Part shown: piece by piece, positions 1-7,346 of the stretch
Position numbering within the stretch: the first letter of the stretch is position 1
Layout of the letters: each line of letters opens with the position of its first letter
Assembly (NCBI GenBank): GCA_964411985.1
Contig: CAYPNF010000102.1
Coordinates: forward strand, 1 to 13,434
DNA length: 13,434 bases
Direction: 5' to 3'
Source: CAYPNF01 sp964411985
Lineage (GTDB): Bacteria; Verrucomicrobiota; Verrucomicrobiia; Limisphaerales; J093
The notes under the pieces: model-generated
Database searches by the model: none
Told to the model about the DNA's origin: nothing
What the model saw: only the letters and a program-made list of their open reading frames with translations
Program-made: the position numbers and the translations under genes

Positions 1-1335
1 CCGTTCCGGGATGTCTTTGAAGCAACGAACGGTATCGGCCAGGACCACCTGCTTCCCAGGATGGCCAGTGAAGACTTCAGCGACGGAGAAAGGTTGACTC
101 AGGAACCGCTGGATCTTGCGCGCGCGGAAGACGGTCAATTTGTCGTCGGGCGACAATTCGTCCATACCGAGAATCGCGATAATATCCTGAAGGTCCTTGT
201 AGCGCTGCAGCACGCGTTGGACACCACGAGCCACGTCGTAATGCTCCTGCCCCACGATTTCCGGCGTAAGCGCGCGGGAGGTGGAAGCGAGCGGATCGAC
301 GGCCGGGTAAATGCCCAATTCCGCGATGGAACGTTCCAGCACGATCGTTGCGTCCAAGTGAGCAAAAGTCGTGGCGGGAGCGGGGTCGGTCAAGTCGTCC
401 GCAGGCACATATACGGCCTGGAAAGAGGTGATCGAACCCTTCTTGGTGGAGGTAATTCGCTCCTGCAAGTCACCCATTTCGGATGCAAGTGTGGGCTGGT
501 AACCTACCGCGCTGGGAGTACGTCCCAGCAGCGCGGAGACTTCGGAACCCGCCTGCGAAAAACGGAAGATGTTATCGATGAACAACAACACGTCCTGATT
601 GCACTCGTCGCGGAAGTACTCGGTAATGGCGAGTCCGGAGAGCCCGACGCGAAGACGAGCTCCGGGCGGCTCGTTCATCTGGCCGTACACCAAGGCAATT
701 TTGGACTTGGAGAGGTCTTTCTGATTGATGACACCGGCCTCGGACATTTCCTGGTAAAGATCGTTTCCTTCGCGGGTACGTTCACCCACTCCCGCGAAAA
801 CGGAGACACCACCGTGCAGCTTGGCAATGTTGTTGATCAGTTCCATGATCACAACCGTCTTTCCGACGCCAGCGCCGCCGAAGGCGCCCACCTTGCCGCC
901 CTTGAGGAACGGACAGATGAGATCGATCACTTTGATTCCCGTGGTCAACAATTGGGGAGTGGTCGATTGATCCACGAGTTCGGGTGCCTTGCGATGAATC
1001 GGGTAGCGATTCTCACTCTCAATGGGCCCACGCTCATCCACCGGCTGTCCGCAGACGTCAATGACACGGCCCATGACCTTTTCCCCGACGGGCACGGAGA
1101 TCGGTTGCCCCGTATCGATGACTTCCATCCCGCGCTTGAGCCCGTCCGTGGTGGACATAGCCACCGCACGCACCCACTTGTCACCCAGATGCTGCTGAAC
1201 TTCGAGCGTCAGCTTCGTCGTCTGCCCTTGAAAGGGATACTCCACCGTCAAGGCATGGTAAATGCCGGGAATGGCGGTGGGAAAGTCGATGTCAACGACA
1301 GGCCCAATGACCTGAACAATCTTGCCTTTATTCAT
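1..1335 (-). CDS. atpD: F1F0 ATP synthase beta subunit, 3' end beyond the window
   Basis: Catalytic beta subunit of the F1 ATPase, which makes ATP from ADP and phosphate at the cytoplasmic face of the membrane. 445 codons are present; the family usually has about 465-470, so roughly the last 20-25 residues lie past position 1. Start ATG at 1335 gives MNKGKIVQVIGPVVDI, the typical beta-barrel N-terminus. Seen in the translation: P-loop GGAGVGKT (153-160), catalytic Glu in GERTREG (E185), Walker B region DVLLFIDNIFRFSQAGSEV, ALLGRTPSAVGYQPTL, and the C-terminal catch loop at 392-398, which reads DELSPDD instead of the usual DELSEED. No strong Shine-Dalgarno precedes the ATG. The upstream gene on this strand is a DUF362 gene, not atpG, so atpD begins its own transcript here. 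The identification is secure; the N-terminus resembles ordinary F-type beta more than the Na+-type N-ATPase. Confidence 0.98.
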   Translation of the reverse strand, partial: MNKGKIVQVIGPVVDIDFPTAIPGIYHALTVEYPFQGQTTKLTLEVQQHLGDKWVRAVAMSTTDGLKRGMEVIDTGQPISVPVGEKVMGRVIDVCGQPVDERGPIESENRYPIHRKAPELVDQSTTPQLLTTGIKVIDLICPFLKGGKVGAFGGAGVGKTVVIMELINNIAKLHGGVSVFAGVGERTREGNDLYQEMSEAGVINQKDLSKSKIALVYGQMNEPPGARLRVGLSGLAITEYFRDECNQDVLLFIDNIFRFSQAGSEVSALLGRTPSAVGYQPTLASEMGDLQERITSTKKGSITSFQAVYVPADDLTDPAPATTFAHLDATIVLERSIAELGIYPAVDPLASTSRALTPEIVGQEHYDVARGVQRVLQRYKDLQDIIAILGMDELSPDDKLTVFRARKIQRFLSQPFSVAEVFTGHPGKQVVLADTVRCFKDIPER

Positions 1336-1445
1336 GCAGGCTAATCGAAATTGTCAGCGCTTCAGCTCGCGAAACCTGGGCTCAAAGAGCCACCTAATCA
1401 GGATCCTCGATGAGGCGCTAACCGAGTCCACTTCAACAAGGTGGC

Positions 1446-1474
1446 AAGCTAAGAAGAGCGGCTGGGTATGTCAA
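1446..1474 (-). promoter_or_regulatory. Candidate sigma70-type promoter of atpD
   Basis: On the minus strand a perfect -35 TTGACA (1474-1469) is followed by a 17-bp spacer and TAGCTT (1451-1446), which matches the -10 consensus at 3 of 6 positions including T1, A2 and the final T. This would start a transcript with a leader of roughly 100 nt before the atpD ATG at 1335. The leader holds a small hairpin, GGCTC-AAA-GAGCC (1379-1391). The rest of 1336-1583 shows no credible gene and no clear terminator for the upstream DUF362 gene. Confidence 0.5.
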
Positions 1475-1583
1475 GTAGGTTTCTTGAGAGGATTAATATC
1501 ACTCAACTACCTAAGAATCTGTCTGAGAGCCAGATGCGATGGGCGGCAGCCAAATGGCTCGTGGTCCAAGGGGCTGAAGGTCT

Positions 1584-2744
1584 CTAGGGAACGGTCGCAA
1601 CCGTGATCCGCGTTAGATCGCTGACTCCGATCTCGACCATGGAGGCGTTCAGGTATATTTGGAGGTTGGGCTTAATGACCATCTCCCTGGCCAGTTGGCG
1701 TTGCCGAGCCAATTCCTGGATGGAGAGCACGTCCAAGGCCACTGGATCCGTACTGAACCGCAACTGCCCCAGAACGCCAGAGTAGTGCAAGAGGCTGCGC
1801 TCTTCACCGTAGTACTGGGCCACCAGAGCGTCGGTGATACAGAGCACCACCCGATCCCCCAAAACGGGTAGGGCATAGATTTCGGGCACCGCACTGGCCA
1901 TTCGATCGGGTTCATTGCTGAAGCGGAGGGTGTTGTCCACGCTCCCTAAGGAGAGACCGAACAGATGACCGGTCACGCTCGCCACGTTGTGGTTCAAGAG
2001 AGGAGCGATGCTGATAATCTTGGTCATCTCCTTCGTGACCAATTTGCTCACGTAGGATTTCCTGCCTGTTCCCTCCAGCTTTGATCCGTAGTCATGATCC
2101 CCATAAACAAGATTCCCCAACAGGGGAGTCTCATAAAACTGGTTGGTATCAAACCCCGCGTCCATGCTCCCCGCCAAACGGATCTTATACAGGTCCACCA
2201 GCCGCTCATATCCAGCGATTCGCAGAGAGGCTAAGTACTTATCCCACACAATGATCTGATCAGGTTTTAACCCCAACTCCAGAAGGTTCAAGATCACAGC
2301 CTCTACCACGGCCGACCGAGTCCCACTGGTCCCGCCAGGCCCAGAGTGGACTTTGATTCCGACCGTATCCTGGGTAGAGACCAAGGAACGCCAAGCCTCG
2401 AGCACGTTGGATTGCCCGGTCAAGTTGGTGAGGCCGCTGGCCACCATGGAGCGGATAGGTTCCAAACGCGGAATGTACGCAGTGATGGAATCGGGGTTCT
2501 GGGCGATGATGATCCGGGCATGGGTAGGCGGCGGAGAGCCTCCGGAAACCTCATTGGTGTTCGCTTCAGCACCGGCACAAACAGGCGTAAGTCCCTCGCC
2601 AAAAACAAAAAAGAGGGCAAAATGCACCAGCAGAAGCGGGAAGAGAGCCCTCCGTCGGGCCAGGGACAGGGTCCACGTTGCCTCAGCCACCTTGGCGATG
2701 GGAGGCATTTCGGGGGGACCATCCTGGCTCATGGACATTTTCAT
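1584..2744 (-). CDS. DUF362 domain protein, exported or membrane-anchored
   Basis: 386 residues. A hydrophobic segment at about 34-58 (LFPLLLVHFALFFVFG, ending CAGA) preceded by ARRR looks like a signal peptide or N-terminal anchor; the arginines are only faintly Tat-like. The mature part reads as a DUF362 domain: TVGIKV (127-132), a stretch with TRSAVVEAVILNLLELG followed by DQIIVWD (162-168), and TDPVALDVLSIQEL (332-345), the usual closing signature of that family. DUF362 proteins often carry ferredoxin-like cysteine clusters; none is seen here, and only C56 and C302 are present. The reaction is unknown. The ATG at 2744 has a weak GAGA upstream; codon 3 (2738) is an alternative start. It is transcribed away from the TPR lipoprotein gene and toward atpD, 248 bp away, so the two are probably not one operon. 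The DUF362 call is from motifs only. Confidence 0.85.
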   Translation of the reverse strand: MKMSMSQDGPPEMPPIAKVAEATWTLSLARRRALFPLLLVHFALFFVFGEGLTPVCAGAEANTNEVSGGSPPPTHARIIIAQNPDSITAYIPRLEPIRSMVASGLTNLTGQSNVLEAWRSLVSTQDTVGIKVHSGPGGTSGTRSAVVEAVILNLLELGLKPDQIIVWDKYLASLRIAGYERLVDLYKIRLAGSMDAGFDTNQFYETPLLGNLVYGDHDYGSKLEGTGRKSYVSKLVTKEMTKIISIAPLLNHNVASVTGHLFGLSLGSVDNTLRFSNEPDRMASAVPEIYALPVLGDRVVLCITDALVAQYYGEERSLLHYSGVLGQLRFSTDPVALDVLSIQELARQRQLAREMVIKPNLQIYLNASMVEIGVSDLTRITVATVP

Positions 2745-2761
2745 TCTCGCAAGTGCGTTTC

Positions 2762-2790
2762 TTGACTCGTCGAGCGGCGAATGCTACCAC
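2762..2790 (+). promoter_or_regulatory. Weak candidate promoter for the TPR lipoprotein gene
   Basis: TTGACT (2762-2767), a 17-bp spacer and TACCAC (2785-2790) lie in the divergent intergenic region. The -10 lacks the conserved final T, so this is tentative. If it is real, the ATG at 2781 lies inside the promoter and cannot be the start, which supports a downstream start such as the GTG at 2898. Confidence 0.3.
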
Positions 2791-2887
2791 CGTGCGACAT
2801 GCTGACCACTAAAAAATGGACCGTGGCTTCAGCCCCGGGAAATTCTCCAGGCAAATCAACCGTGATGGGGGAGGCGTGGCTGGGGTT

Positions 2888-2891
2888 GGAG
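2888..2891 (+). promoter_or_regulatory. Ribosome binding site that decides the TPR lipoprotein start
   Basis: GGAG lies 6 nt before GTG 2898. The upstream in-frame ATGs at 2781, 2799 and 2865 have no comparable Shine-Dalgarno. The GTG start also places a short lipoprotein signal at the extreme N-terminus, as expected. Confidence 0.55.
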
Positions 2892-2897
2892 CCTGAG

Positions 2898-4853
2898 GTG
2901 CGGCTCTTTCCGGCGGCATTTGTGGCACTCATTCTTTCTTTCTTTGTGTTTCTGTCGGGCTGTTCCCCGGCAGGTACAAAGGCACTCCAGACGGGGCAGA
3001 AGCTGATCGAGGAGGGGAAGCCGGCAGAAGCCATCGATCCGCTCAAGAAGGCAGTGGTCAGCTTTGCCACGAACAACGCCGCGTGTGCTCAAGCCTGGAA
3101 CTACCTCGGTCTGGCCTACCACCATGCAGGCAGGCCGAACGACGCCGATCTGGCCTATCAGCGGGCTCTCGCCAAGGACTTCAATCTCTTCGCCGCCAGG
3201 TACAACCGGGGATGTCTCCTGCTGGAGCAGAACCAACTGTCGGGGGCCATCAACGAATTGACCACGTTCACCGCGCACGAACCAGAGCACCTGGACGCAT
3301 GGCTCCGACTCGCTTCGGCCCAATACAAATCCAAACTCTACGACGCCGCAGAAGCCAGCTACCAGAAGGCCAAGAAATTGGCCGATGCCAAAGAACTGAA
3401 GAACGCGCAGGTCGAAACCCTCAACGGGCTAGGAATGATCCAGTCCGTCCGCCGCCGCCCCCGGGAGGCATTTCAGTACTTTCAAACGGCGCTTTCCATC
3501 CAGACGAACTACGCCCCAGCCCTGCTCAACCAGGCCATCTTAGCGCAACATCAGTTCAATGACCGGGCGTTTGCTCTGCAGCGGTACAAGGCTTGGCTCG
3601 AGCTCTGTCCCAACGATCCGAACCAGCCAGCCATCGTCGCTGCCGTAAAGCAGATCGAATGGGAAACGCGCCCACCCGCGCAACCCCTGACGCCCACGAA
3701 TCCTCCGACGGCGATCCGACCGCAGACAAACGTGGCAGCGGCCATCACCAGCACCTCCAACACGGAAGTTGCCTCGACCCCAACCACGGATCCCAAGACC
3801 GCTCTCGCCAACACGAACCGGGCAGACGCCCCAGCCAAGCCCGCGACGCCAAATACCGCCACCAACCTCGCCTCTGGACCCACGGCTACGACCAACGCCT
3901 CTCCGGCCAGCCATAAGACGCCACCGCAACGTTCCGAAGCCAAACCTCCGGCCAAACCGACGCAAGACAATACGCCCCTGCAGGTGGTTCAACTGACCGC
4001 CGAACCTGAGATCAAGGCAGCCCAGGATTTTGCTCCTCCGAAAAAGGTGACCACAAACCCACCTCCAGCCCTCACCGTCACGAATCCAGCGGTAAAGCCT
4101 ACCAACGAGACTCCCGTAGTCGAACCCACCACGGATTCCACCAGCGCCCCGGCTCTCGCCCTGCCCGATTCGTCCAAACCGGAGAAGAAATCCTTCGTCA
4201 AGAAACTCAATCCCCTGGGCTGGTTTAAGTCCAAGGACAAAGACAAATCGGAGGAGGCTGACTCCAAAGCCGCCAAGGCGGCGCCCATTGCGCCCGTCGC
4301 CACACCCCAAAAGGTCCAGCCTCCCCCTGCCCCGCCCGTTCCCACCTATCCGAATTACGCGTATCGAAGCCCCGCCAAACCCACTCCAGGGAACCGCCCG
4401 GAAGCGCTGCGTGCTTTTGGCGAAGGCGTGCAAGCCTTGAAGGAAAACCGCGCTTCCGACGCGTTGAATAGCTACCAAAAGGCAGTGCAATTGGATCCGT
4501 CGTTCTTCGATGCACAGTACAATCTGGGGGCGACGGCCTATGATACAGGGAATTGGAATCTGGCCCTGGCGGCTTACGAAGATGCTCTGGCCATCAAACC
4601 TAGCGACGCAGCAGCCCGGTTCAACTTCGCGTTGACACTGGAGCGAGCGGGTTTTCCCGCGGACGCGGCGAACGAAATGGAGAAGCTGGTGAGCTCGAAC
4701 CCGTCGGACGCCAACGCTCACTTCAGCCTGGGTGGCTTGTACGCCGTGAAACTACTGCAACCTTCCAAAGCACGAAGCCACTATCAGCGAGTACTGGAAC
4801 TGCAGCCCAACCACCCCCAGGCCGAAGCCATCCGCGCGTGGCTGGGACGATAA
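2898..4853 (+). CDS. TPR-repeat lipoprotein with long Pro/Thr/Ala linker
   Basis: 651 residues from GTG 2898; the frame is open back to ATG 2781 (690 residues). The N-terminus VRLFPAAFVALILSFFVFLSGC is, in two parts, VRLFPAAFVALIL and SFFVFLSGC: a type II signal with lipobox LSGC (C22) and Ser at +2, which suggests outer-membrane sorting. About residues 25-254 form tetratricopeptide-like helix pairs (EGKPAEAIDPLKKAV; AWNYLGLAYHHAGRPNDADL; ALLNQAILAQHQF). Residues ~256-500 are low-complexity Pro/Thr/Ala/Lys/Asn, probably disordered, with an island KKSFVKKLNPLGWFKSK near 430-446. Residues ~502-651 hold three further TPRs. TPR lipoproteins act as envelope scaffolds; the partner is unknown. It diverges from the DUF362 gene and is followed by a 218-bp gap. 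The family is clear, the role is not. Confidence 0.88.
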   Translation: MRLFPAAFVALILSFFVFLSGCSPAGTKALQTGQKLIEEGKPAEAIDPLKKAVVSFATNNAACAQAWNYLGLAYHHAGRPNDADLAYQRALAKDFNLFAARYNRGCLLLEQNQLSGAINELTTFTAHEPEHLDAWLRLASAQYKSKLYDAAEASYQKAKKLADAKELKNAQVETLNGLGMIQSVRRRPREAFQYFQTALSIQTNYAPALLNQAILAQHQFNDRAFALQRYKAWLELCPNDPNQPAIVAAVKQIEWETRPPAQPLTPTNPPTAIRPQTNVAAAITSTSNTEVASTPTTDPKTALANTNRADAPAKPATPNTATNLASGPTATTNASPASHKTPPQRSEAKPPAKPTQDNTPLQVVQLTAEPEIKAAQDFAPPKKVTTNPPPALTVTNPAVKPTNETPVVEPTTDSTSAPALALPDSSKPEKKSFVKKLNPLGWFKSKDKDKSEEADSKAAKAAPIAPVATPQKVQPPPAPPVPTYPNYAYRSPAKPTPGNRPEALRAFGEGVQALKENRASDALNSYQKAVQLDPSFFDAQYNLGATAYDTGNWNLALAAYEDALAIKPSDAAARFNFALTLERAGFPADAANEMEKLVSSNPSDANAHFSLGGLYAVKLLQPSKARSHYQRVLELQPNHPQAEAIRAWLGR

Positions 4854-4887
4854 AGGCCGCTCCTGGTGCTTTCTTTCCCAGGTAGCT

Positions 4888-4906
4888 CGCCCCTGGCTCA
4901 GGGGCG
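4888..4906. repeat. Perfect inverted repeat, 7-bp stem
   Basis: CGCCCCT-GGCTC-AGGGGCG is a perfect 7-bp GC-rich stem with a 5-nt loop, 35 bp after the TPR lipoprotein stop. No T-run follows on either strand, so it is not a standard intrinsic terminator, though it could stall transcription or protect a 3' end. Confidence 0.5.
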
Positions 4907-4913
4907 CCCCTTG

Positions 4914-4934
4914 CAACGGCTCGGCGAGCCGTTG
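4914..4934. repeat. Perfect inverted repeat with GGCTCGGCGAGCC core
   Basis: CAACGGCTC-GGC-GAGCCGTTG is a perfect 9-bp stem with a 3-nt loop, 7 bp after the preceding hairpin. Its core GGCTC-GGC-GAGCC recurs as the complement GGCTC-GCC-GAGCC in the intergenic hairpin near 9728-9740, which suggests a dispersed hairpin motif rather than chance. Confidence 0.55.
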
Positions 4935-4983
4935 ACTACCTTGGTTCTTCTGGCACCCGCCCTTTCCGGCGCCAAACCTTTGC

Positions 4984-5012
4984 TTGTCTGGTGCCATCGA
5001 AGCCTCTACAAA
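4984..5012 (+). promoter_or_regulatory. Candidate promoter for the DUF1080-PHP gene
   Basis: TTGTCT (4984-4989), a 17-bp spacer and TACAAA (5007-5012) each match four of six consensus bases. A start of transcription near 5019 would leave about 50 nt of leader before GTG 5072 and would exclude the in-frame ATG at 4991, which lies in the spacer. Confidence 0.35.
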
Positions 5013-5059
5013 GGCATGCAAACGCAGCATCCATCAACTTGTCTCGGTGCTGCATCGTG

Positions 5060-5064
5060 AAAGG
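5060..5064 (+). promoter_or_regulatory. Ribosome binding site supporting GTG 5072
   Basis: AAAGG ends 7 nt before GTG 5072. The alternatives ATG 4991 and GTG 5057 have no such site, and GTG 5072 begins directly with a signal peptide. Confidence 0.5.
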
Positions 5065-5071
5065 CAATACC

Positions 5072-6547
5072 GTGAAACACCTGCTCCGTCTGGCGGCCGC
5101 CGTCAGCGCCCTGTCCTGGACCACCCTAACCTCCCTCCCAGCGGAGTCTTCCTGGGTTTCTCTCTTCGACGGCAAAACCTTGGAAGGTTGGAAGTCCAAC
5201 GAAAAGCCGGGGTCGTTCCGGGTCGAGGACGGCGCCATCGTCTGCGACGGGCCTCGTTCCCACCTCTTCTACGCCGGCAAAGACGGAAGCGCCACGTTTG
5301 AGAACTTCGAACTGGAGGCCGAAGTCAAGGCGGAGGCAAGGGCAAATTCAGGCCTGTTCTTCCACACCCAGTTCCAGAACGATGGATGGCCCGCGAAGGG
5401 TTTCGAGGTCCAGGTCCACAATGCTTCCAGTGGAGAAGGCGGCTACCTCGAACGAAAACTCACCGGCAGCTTGTACGGCGTCCGCAATGTCTACAAACCG
5501 CTGGTCCCCGACGGCTCCTGGTTTCGTCTCCAAGTCCAAGTGCAGGGCAAACGAGTGAGAATCCGTGTCAACGACGTCCTCGCCGTGGACTATGTGGAGC
5601 CAACCCCTCCCGCATTCAGCGCGGGATATGAGGGCCGACGCCTGGAGCGAGGAACCTTCGCGCTGCAGTGCCACGATCCCAAGAGCCAGGTGCGTTTTCG
5701 GAATCTACGGGTAAGAACTCTGGAGGCGGGCGAGCCACTCCCAACGCGGCAAGCGGACGGCATCGAACAGACGATCCTCCAACTGGGGGCGGACAACATG
5801 CCGATGGTTGATTTCCACGCCCACTTGAAAGGCGGGCTCACGTTGGACGAATTGCTGGCGATGTCCCGCAGTTCGGGCATTGGCTATGGCGTCGCTGTGA
5901 ACTGTGGATGGGGCTTTGGCGTTACCAACGATGCCTCCATGAAGCCCTTCCTGGAGGAGATGGCTGGCAAGCCGGTCTTCATGGGCATGCAGGCCGAAGG
6001 GCGGGAATGGGTCAAAATGTTCTCCCCGGCCGCCATCGCGCAATTCGATTATGTGTTCACAGATTCGATGACCTTTTTCGACGACAACGGCAAGCGCATG
6101 CGGCTCTGGATCAAGAACGAGGTGACGGTGGGCGACCCGGAGAAGTTCATGGAAATGTTGGTAAGCCGAGCGGTCGGGATCCTCTCCAGCGAACCGGTCG
6201 ATATCTACGTCAACCCAACCTATCTGCCGGAGGAGATCGCCAAGGACTATGACCGCCTTTGGACCCCTGCACGCATGCAACGAGTGGTGGATGCGGCGGT
6301 GAAGAACGAGGTGGCCATCGAGATCAACAGCCGGTTCAAGCTCCCCAGCGCTGCCTTTATCAAGATGGCTAAGAAAGCAGGAGCCAAGTTCACCTTCGGA
6401 ACGAATAATGGCGACAAAGATATGGGACGCCTGGAGTACAGCCTCGCCATGGTCAAGGAATGCGGCATCACCTGGAAGGACATGTGGATGCCCAGGCCAG
6501 CAGGCGAAAAGAAGGCGCTGAAGTGGACACCACCGGGCGGACAGTAA
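5072..6547 (+). CDS. Secreted DUF1080 (3-keto-disaccharide hydrolase-like) / PHP-like fusion protein
   Basis: 491 residues from GTG 5072; the open frame extends to ATG 4991. Residues 1-24 are a signal peptide (VKHLLRLAAAVSALSW, cleavage after LPA). Residues ~27-215 are a DUF1080/PF06439-type concanavalin-like domain: WVSLFDGKTLEGWK, ANSGLFFHTQF, GFEVQVHN, TGSLYGV, RFRNLRVR. Some DUF1080 proteins are described as 3-keto-disaccharide hydrolases. After a short linker, residues ~245-491 resemble a PHP/amidohydrolase barrel: DFHAH (247-251), AIEINSRFKLP (E417, N419), and FTFGTNNGD (440-448) where PHP enzymes usually have SDAH. The usual late Asp-x-His metal ligands are therefore missing or changed, and activity of this half is uncertain. 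It ends 12 bp from the convergent 250-residue gene. The first domain is confident; the second rests on a few motifs. Confidence 0.85.
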   Translation: MKHLLRLAAAVSALSWTTLTSLPAESSWVSLFDGKTLEGWKSNEKPGSFRVEDGAIVCDGPRSHLFYAGKDGSATFENFELEAEVKAEARANSGLFFHTQFQNDGWPAKGFEVQVHNASSGEGGYLERKLTGSLYGVRNVYKPLVPDGSWFRLQVQVQGKRVRIRVNDVLAVDYVEPTPPAFSAGYEGRRLERGTFALQCHDPKSQVRFRNLRVRTLEAGEPLPTRQADGIEQTILQLGADNMPMVDFHAHLKGGLTLDELLAMSRSSGIGYGVAVNCGWGFGVTNDASMKPFLEEMAGKPVFMGMQAEGREWVKMFSPAAIAQFDYVFTDSMTFFDDNGKRMRLWIKNEVTVGDPEKFMEMLVSRAVGILSSEPVDIYVNPTYLPEEIAKDYDRLWTPARMQRVVDAAVKNEVAIEINSRFKLPSAAFIKMAKKAGAKFTFGTNNGDKDMGRLEYSLAMVKECGITWKDMWMPRPAGEKKALKWTPPGGQ

Positions 6548-6559
6548 CCCGCCGCTGCC

Positions 6560-7312
6560 TCAGGAAGACATCTTCATCACGATCAGAACATCCGTAGGGA
6601 TGTGAATGACGTCGATGCGGTGTTTCGAAGCGACGACTCGCCCAAACTCGGAGGCCTTGCGGCCGGGCACTTTGGTCTGGGAAGCCTGGATGGTGATGGA
6701 GGCGCCGCTGCTCTTGGAGGCCTGCACGGAGGAAGTGTTGCCAGCCTCCAGCTTCATCTTCGCAAGGAGGGCTTGGACCGCAGCCTTGGTGAAGCGGAAC
6801 TCCACGGTTTTCCCGTCTTCGTAGTCCTTCCATGAGCCCTGCTTGGTGGCGGGCTCCAACGCAATGGAATATTGCTGCGCGTTCTTCTTCTCTTCCTTCT
6901 TGCCAGTGTCTTTACCTTGCGCGTCCTTCACCGGCTCATCCTTCACCTCCAGGGAATCGATCATGAGTTCGACACGTCCCCCAATCTGTCTTAACCGCGC
7001 GCGGGAATAGCCCCGCTTATCGGTCTTACCAGGCACATCTTGATTCTGAACCCTCTGCTGCGTCTTTTGCTCCGGCATGCCCGTCCCGCGCATGCACATC
7101 TCCACATGGATATCCACATTGGCATCGCTCTGCTGCAGCCAGCCTTCCCGGGCCAGTCCAGCATCGTCCGCCGGACTGGCATACACCGCGGCGTTTTCAT
7201 ACACCTGCGTGCGAATCCGCATGTAAACGCTTTCCGCCCGGGCCAGCGAGACCGCAAGCAGCGCCATGGCCAGGATCGGGAGAAGGGGCAGAATCGGTCG
7301 TCGATTTTTCAT
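6560..7312 (-). CDS. Secreted protein of unknown function
   Basis: 250 residues. The N-terminus MKNRRPILPLLPILAMALL then AVSLARA is a standard signal peptide, cleaved after LARA (about residue 26). No family was recognised. Visible features: a short middle stretch VDIHVEMCMRGTGMPEQK, a charged low-complexity run around 126-143 (KDEPVKDAQGKDTGKKEEKK), a Lys/Ala-rich helix VQALLAKMKLEA, and a beta-like C-terminus ending DVLIVMKMSS. The start lies 34 bp after the GH2 stop on the same strand, so the two are probably co-transcribed and the protein may assist glycoside breakdown; that is inferred from position only. No Shine-Dalgarno is visible before ATG 7312, which fits translation coupled to the upstream gene. 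A real gene is supported by the signal peptide, the tight spacing and the 12-bp convergent junction. Confidence 0.75.
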   Translation of the reverse strand: MKNRRPILPLLPILAMALLAVSLARAESVYMRIRTQVYENAAVYASPADDAGLAREGWLQQSDANVDIHVEMCMRGTGMPEQKTQQRVQNQDVPGKTDKRGYSRARLRQIGGRVELMIDSLEVKDEPVKDAQGKDTGKKEEKKNAQQYSIALEPATKQGSWKDYEDGKTVEFRFTKAAVQALLAKMKLEAGNTSSVQASKSSGASITIQASQTKVPGRKASEFGRVVASKHRIDVIHIPTDVLIVMKMSS

Positions 7313-7346
7313 AAGCAGGAAAGGTCAGAACAGTTTGGAAATCACT

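Noticed and set aside
61..1344. 427-codon open frame on the plus strand
   Set aside because: Antisense to atpD, which is unmistakable on the minus strand; the product is His/Arg-rich with no known motif.
1322..1606. 94-codon open frame on the plus strand across the atpD leader
   Set aside because: It overlaps the atpD start and promoter, has no Shine-Dalgarno and no recognisable protein features.
3540..4721. 393-codon open frame on the minus strand
   Set aside because: Antisense to the TPR lipoprotein linker; Gly/Arg-rich translation arises from the Pro/Ala-rich sense codons.
4888..4906. Intrinsic terminator after the TPR gene
   Set aside because: The stem is good but no run of T follows it on either strand.
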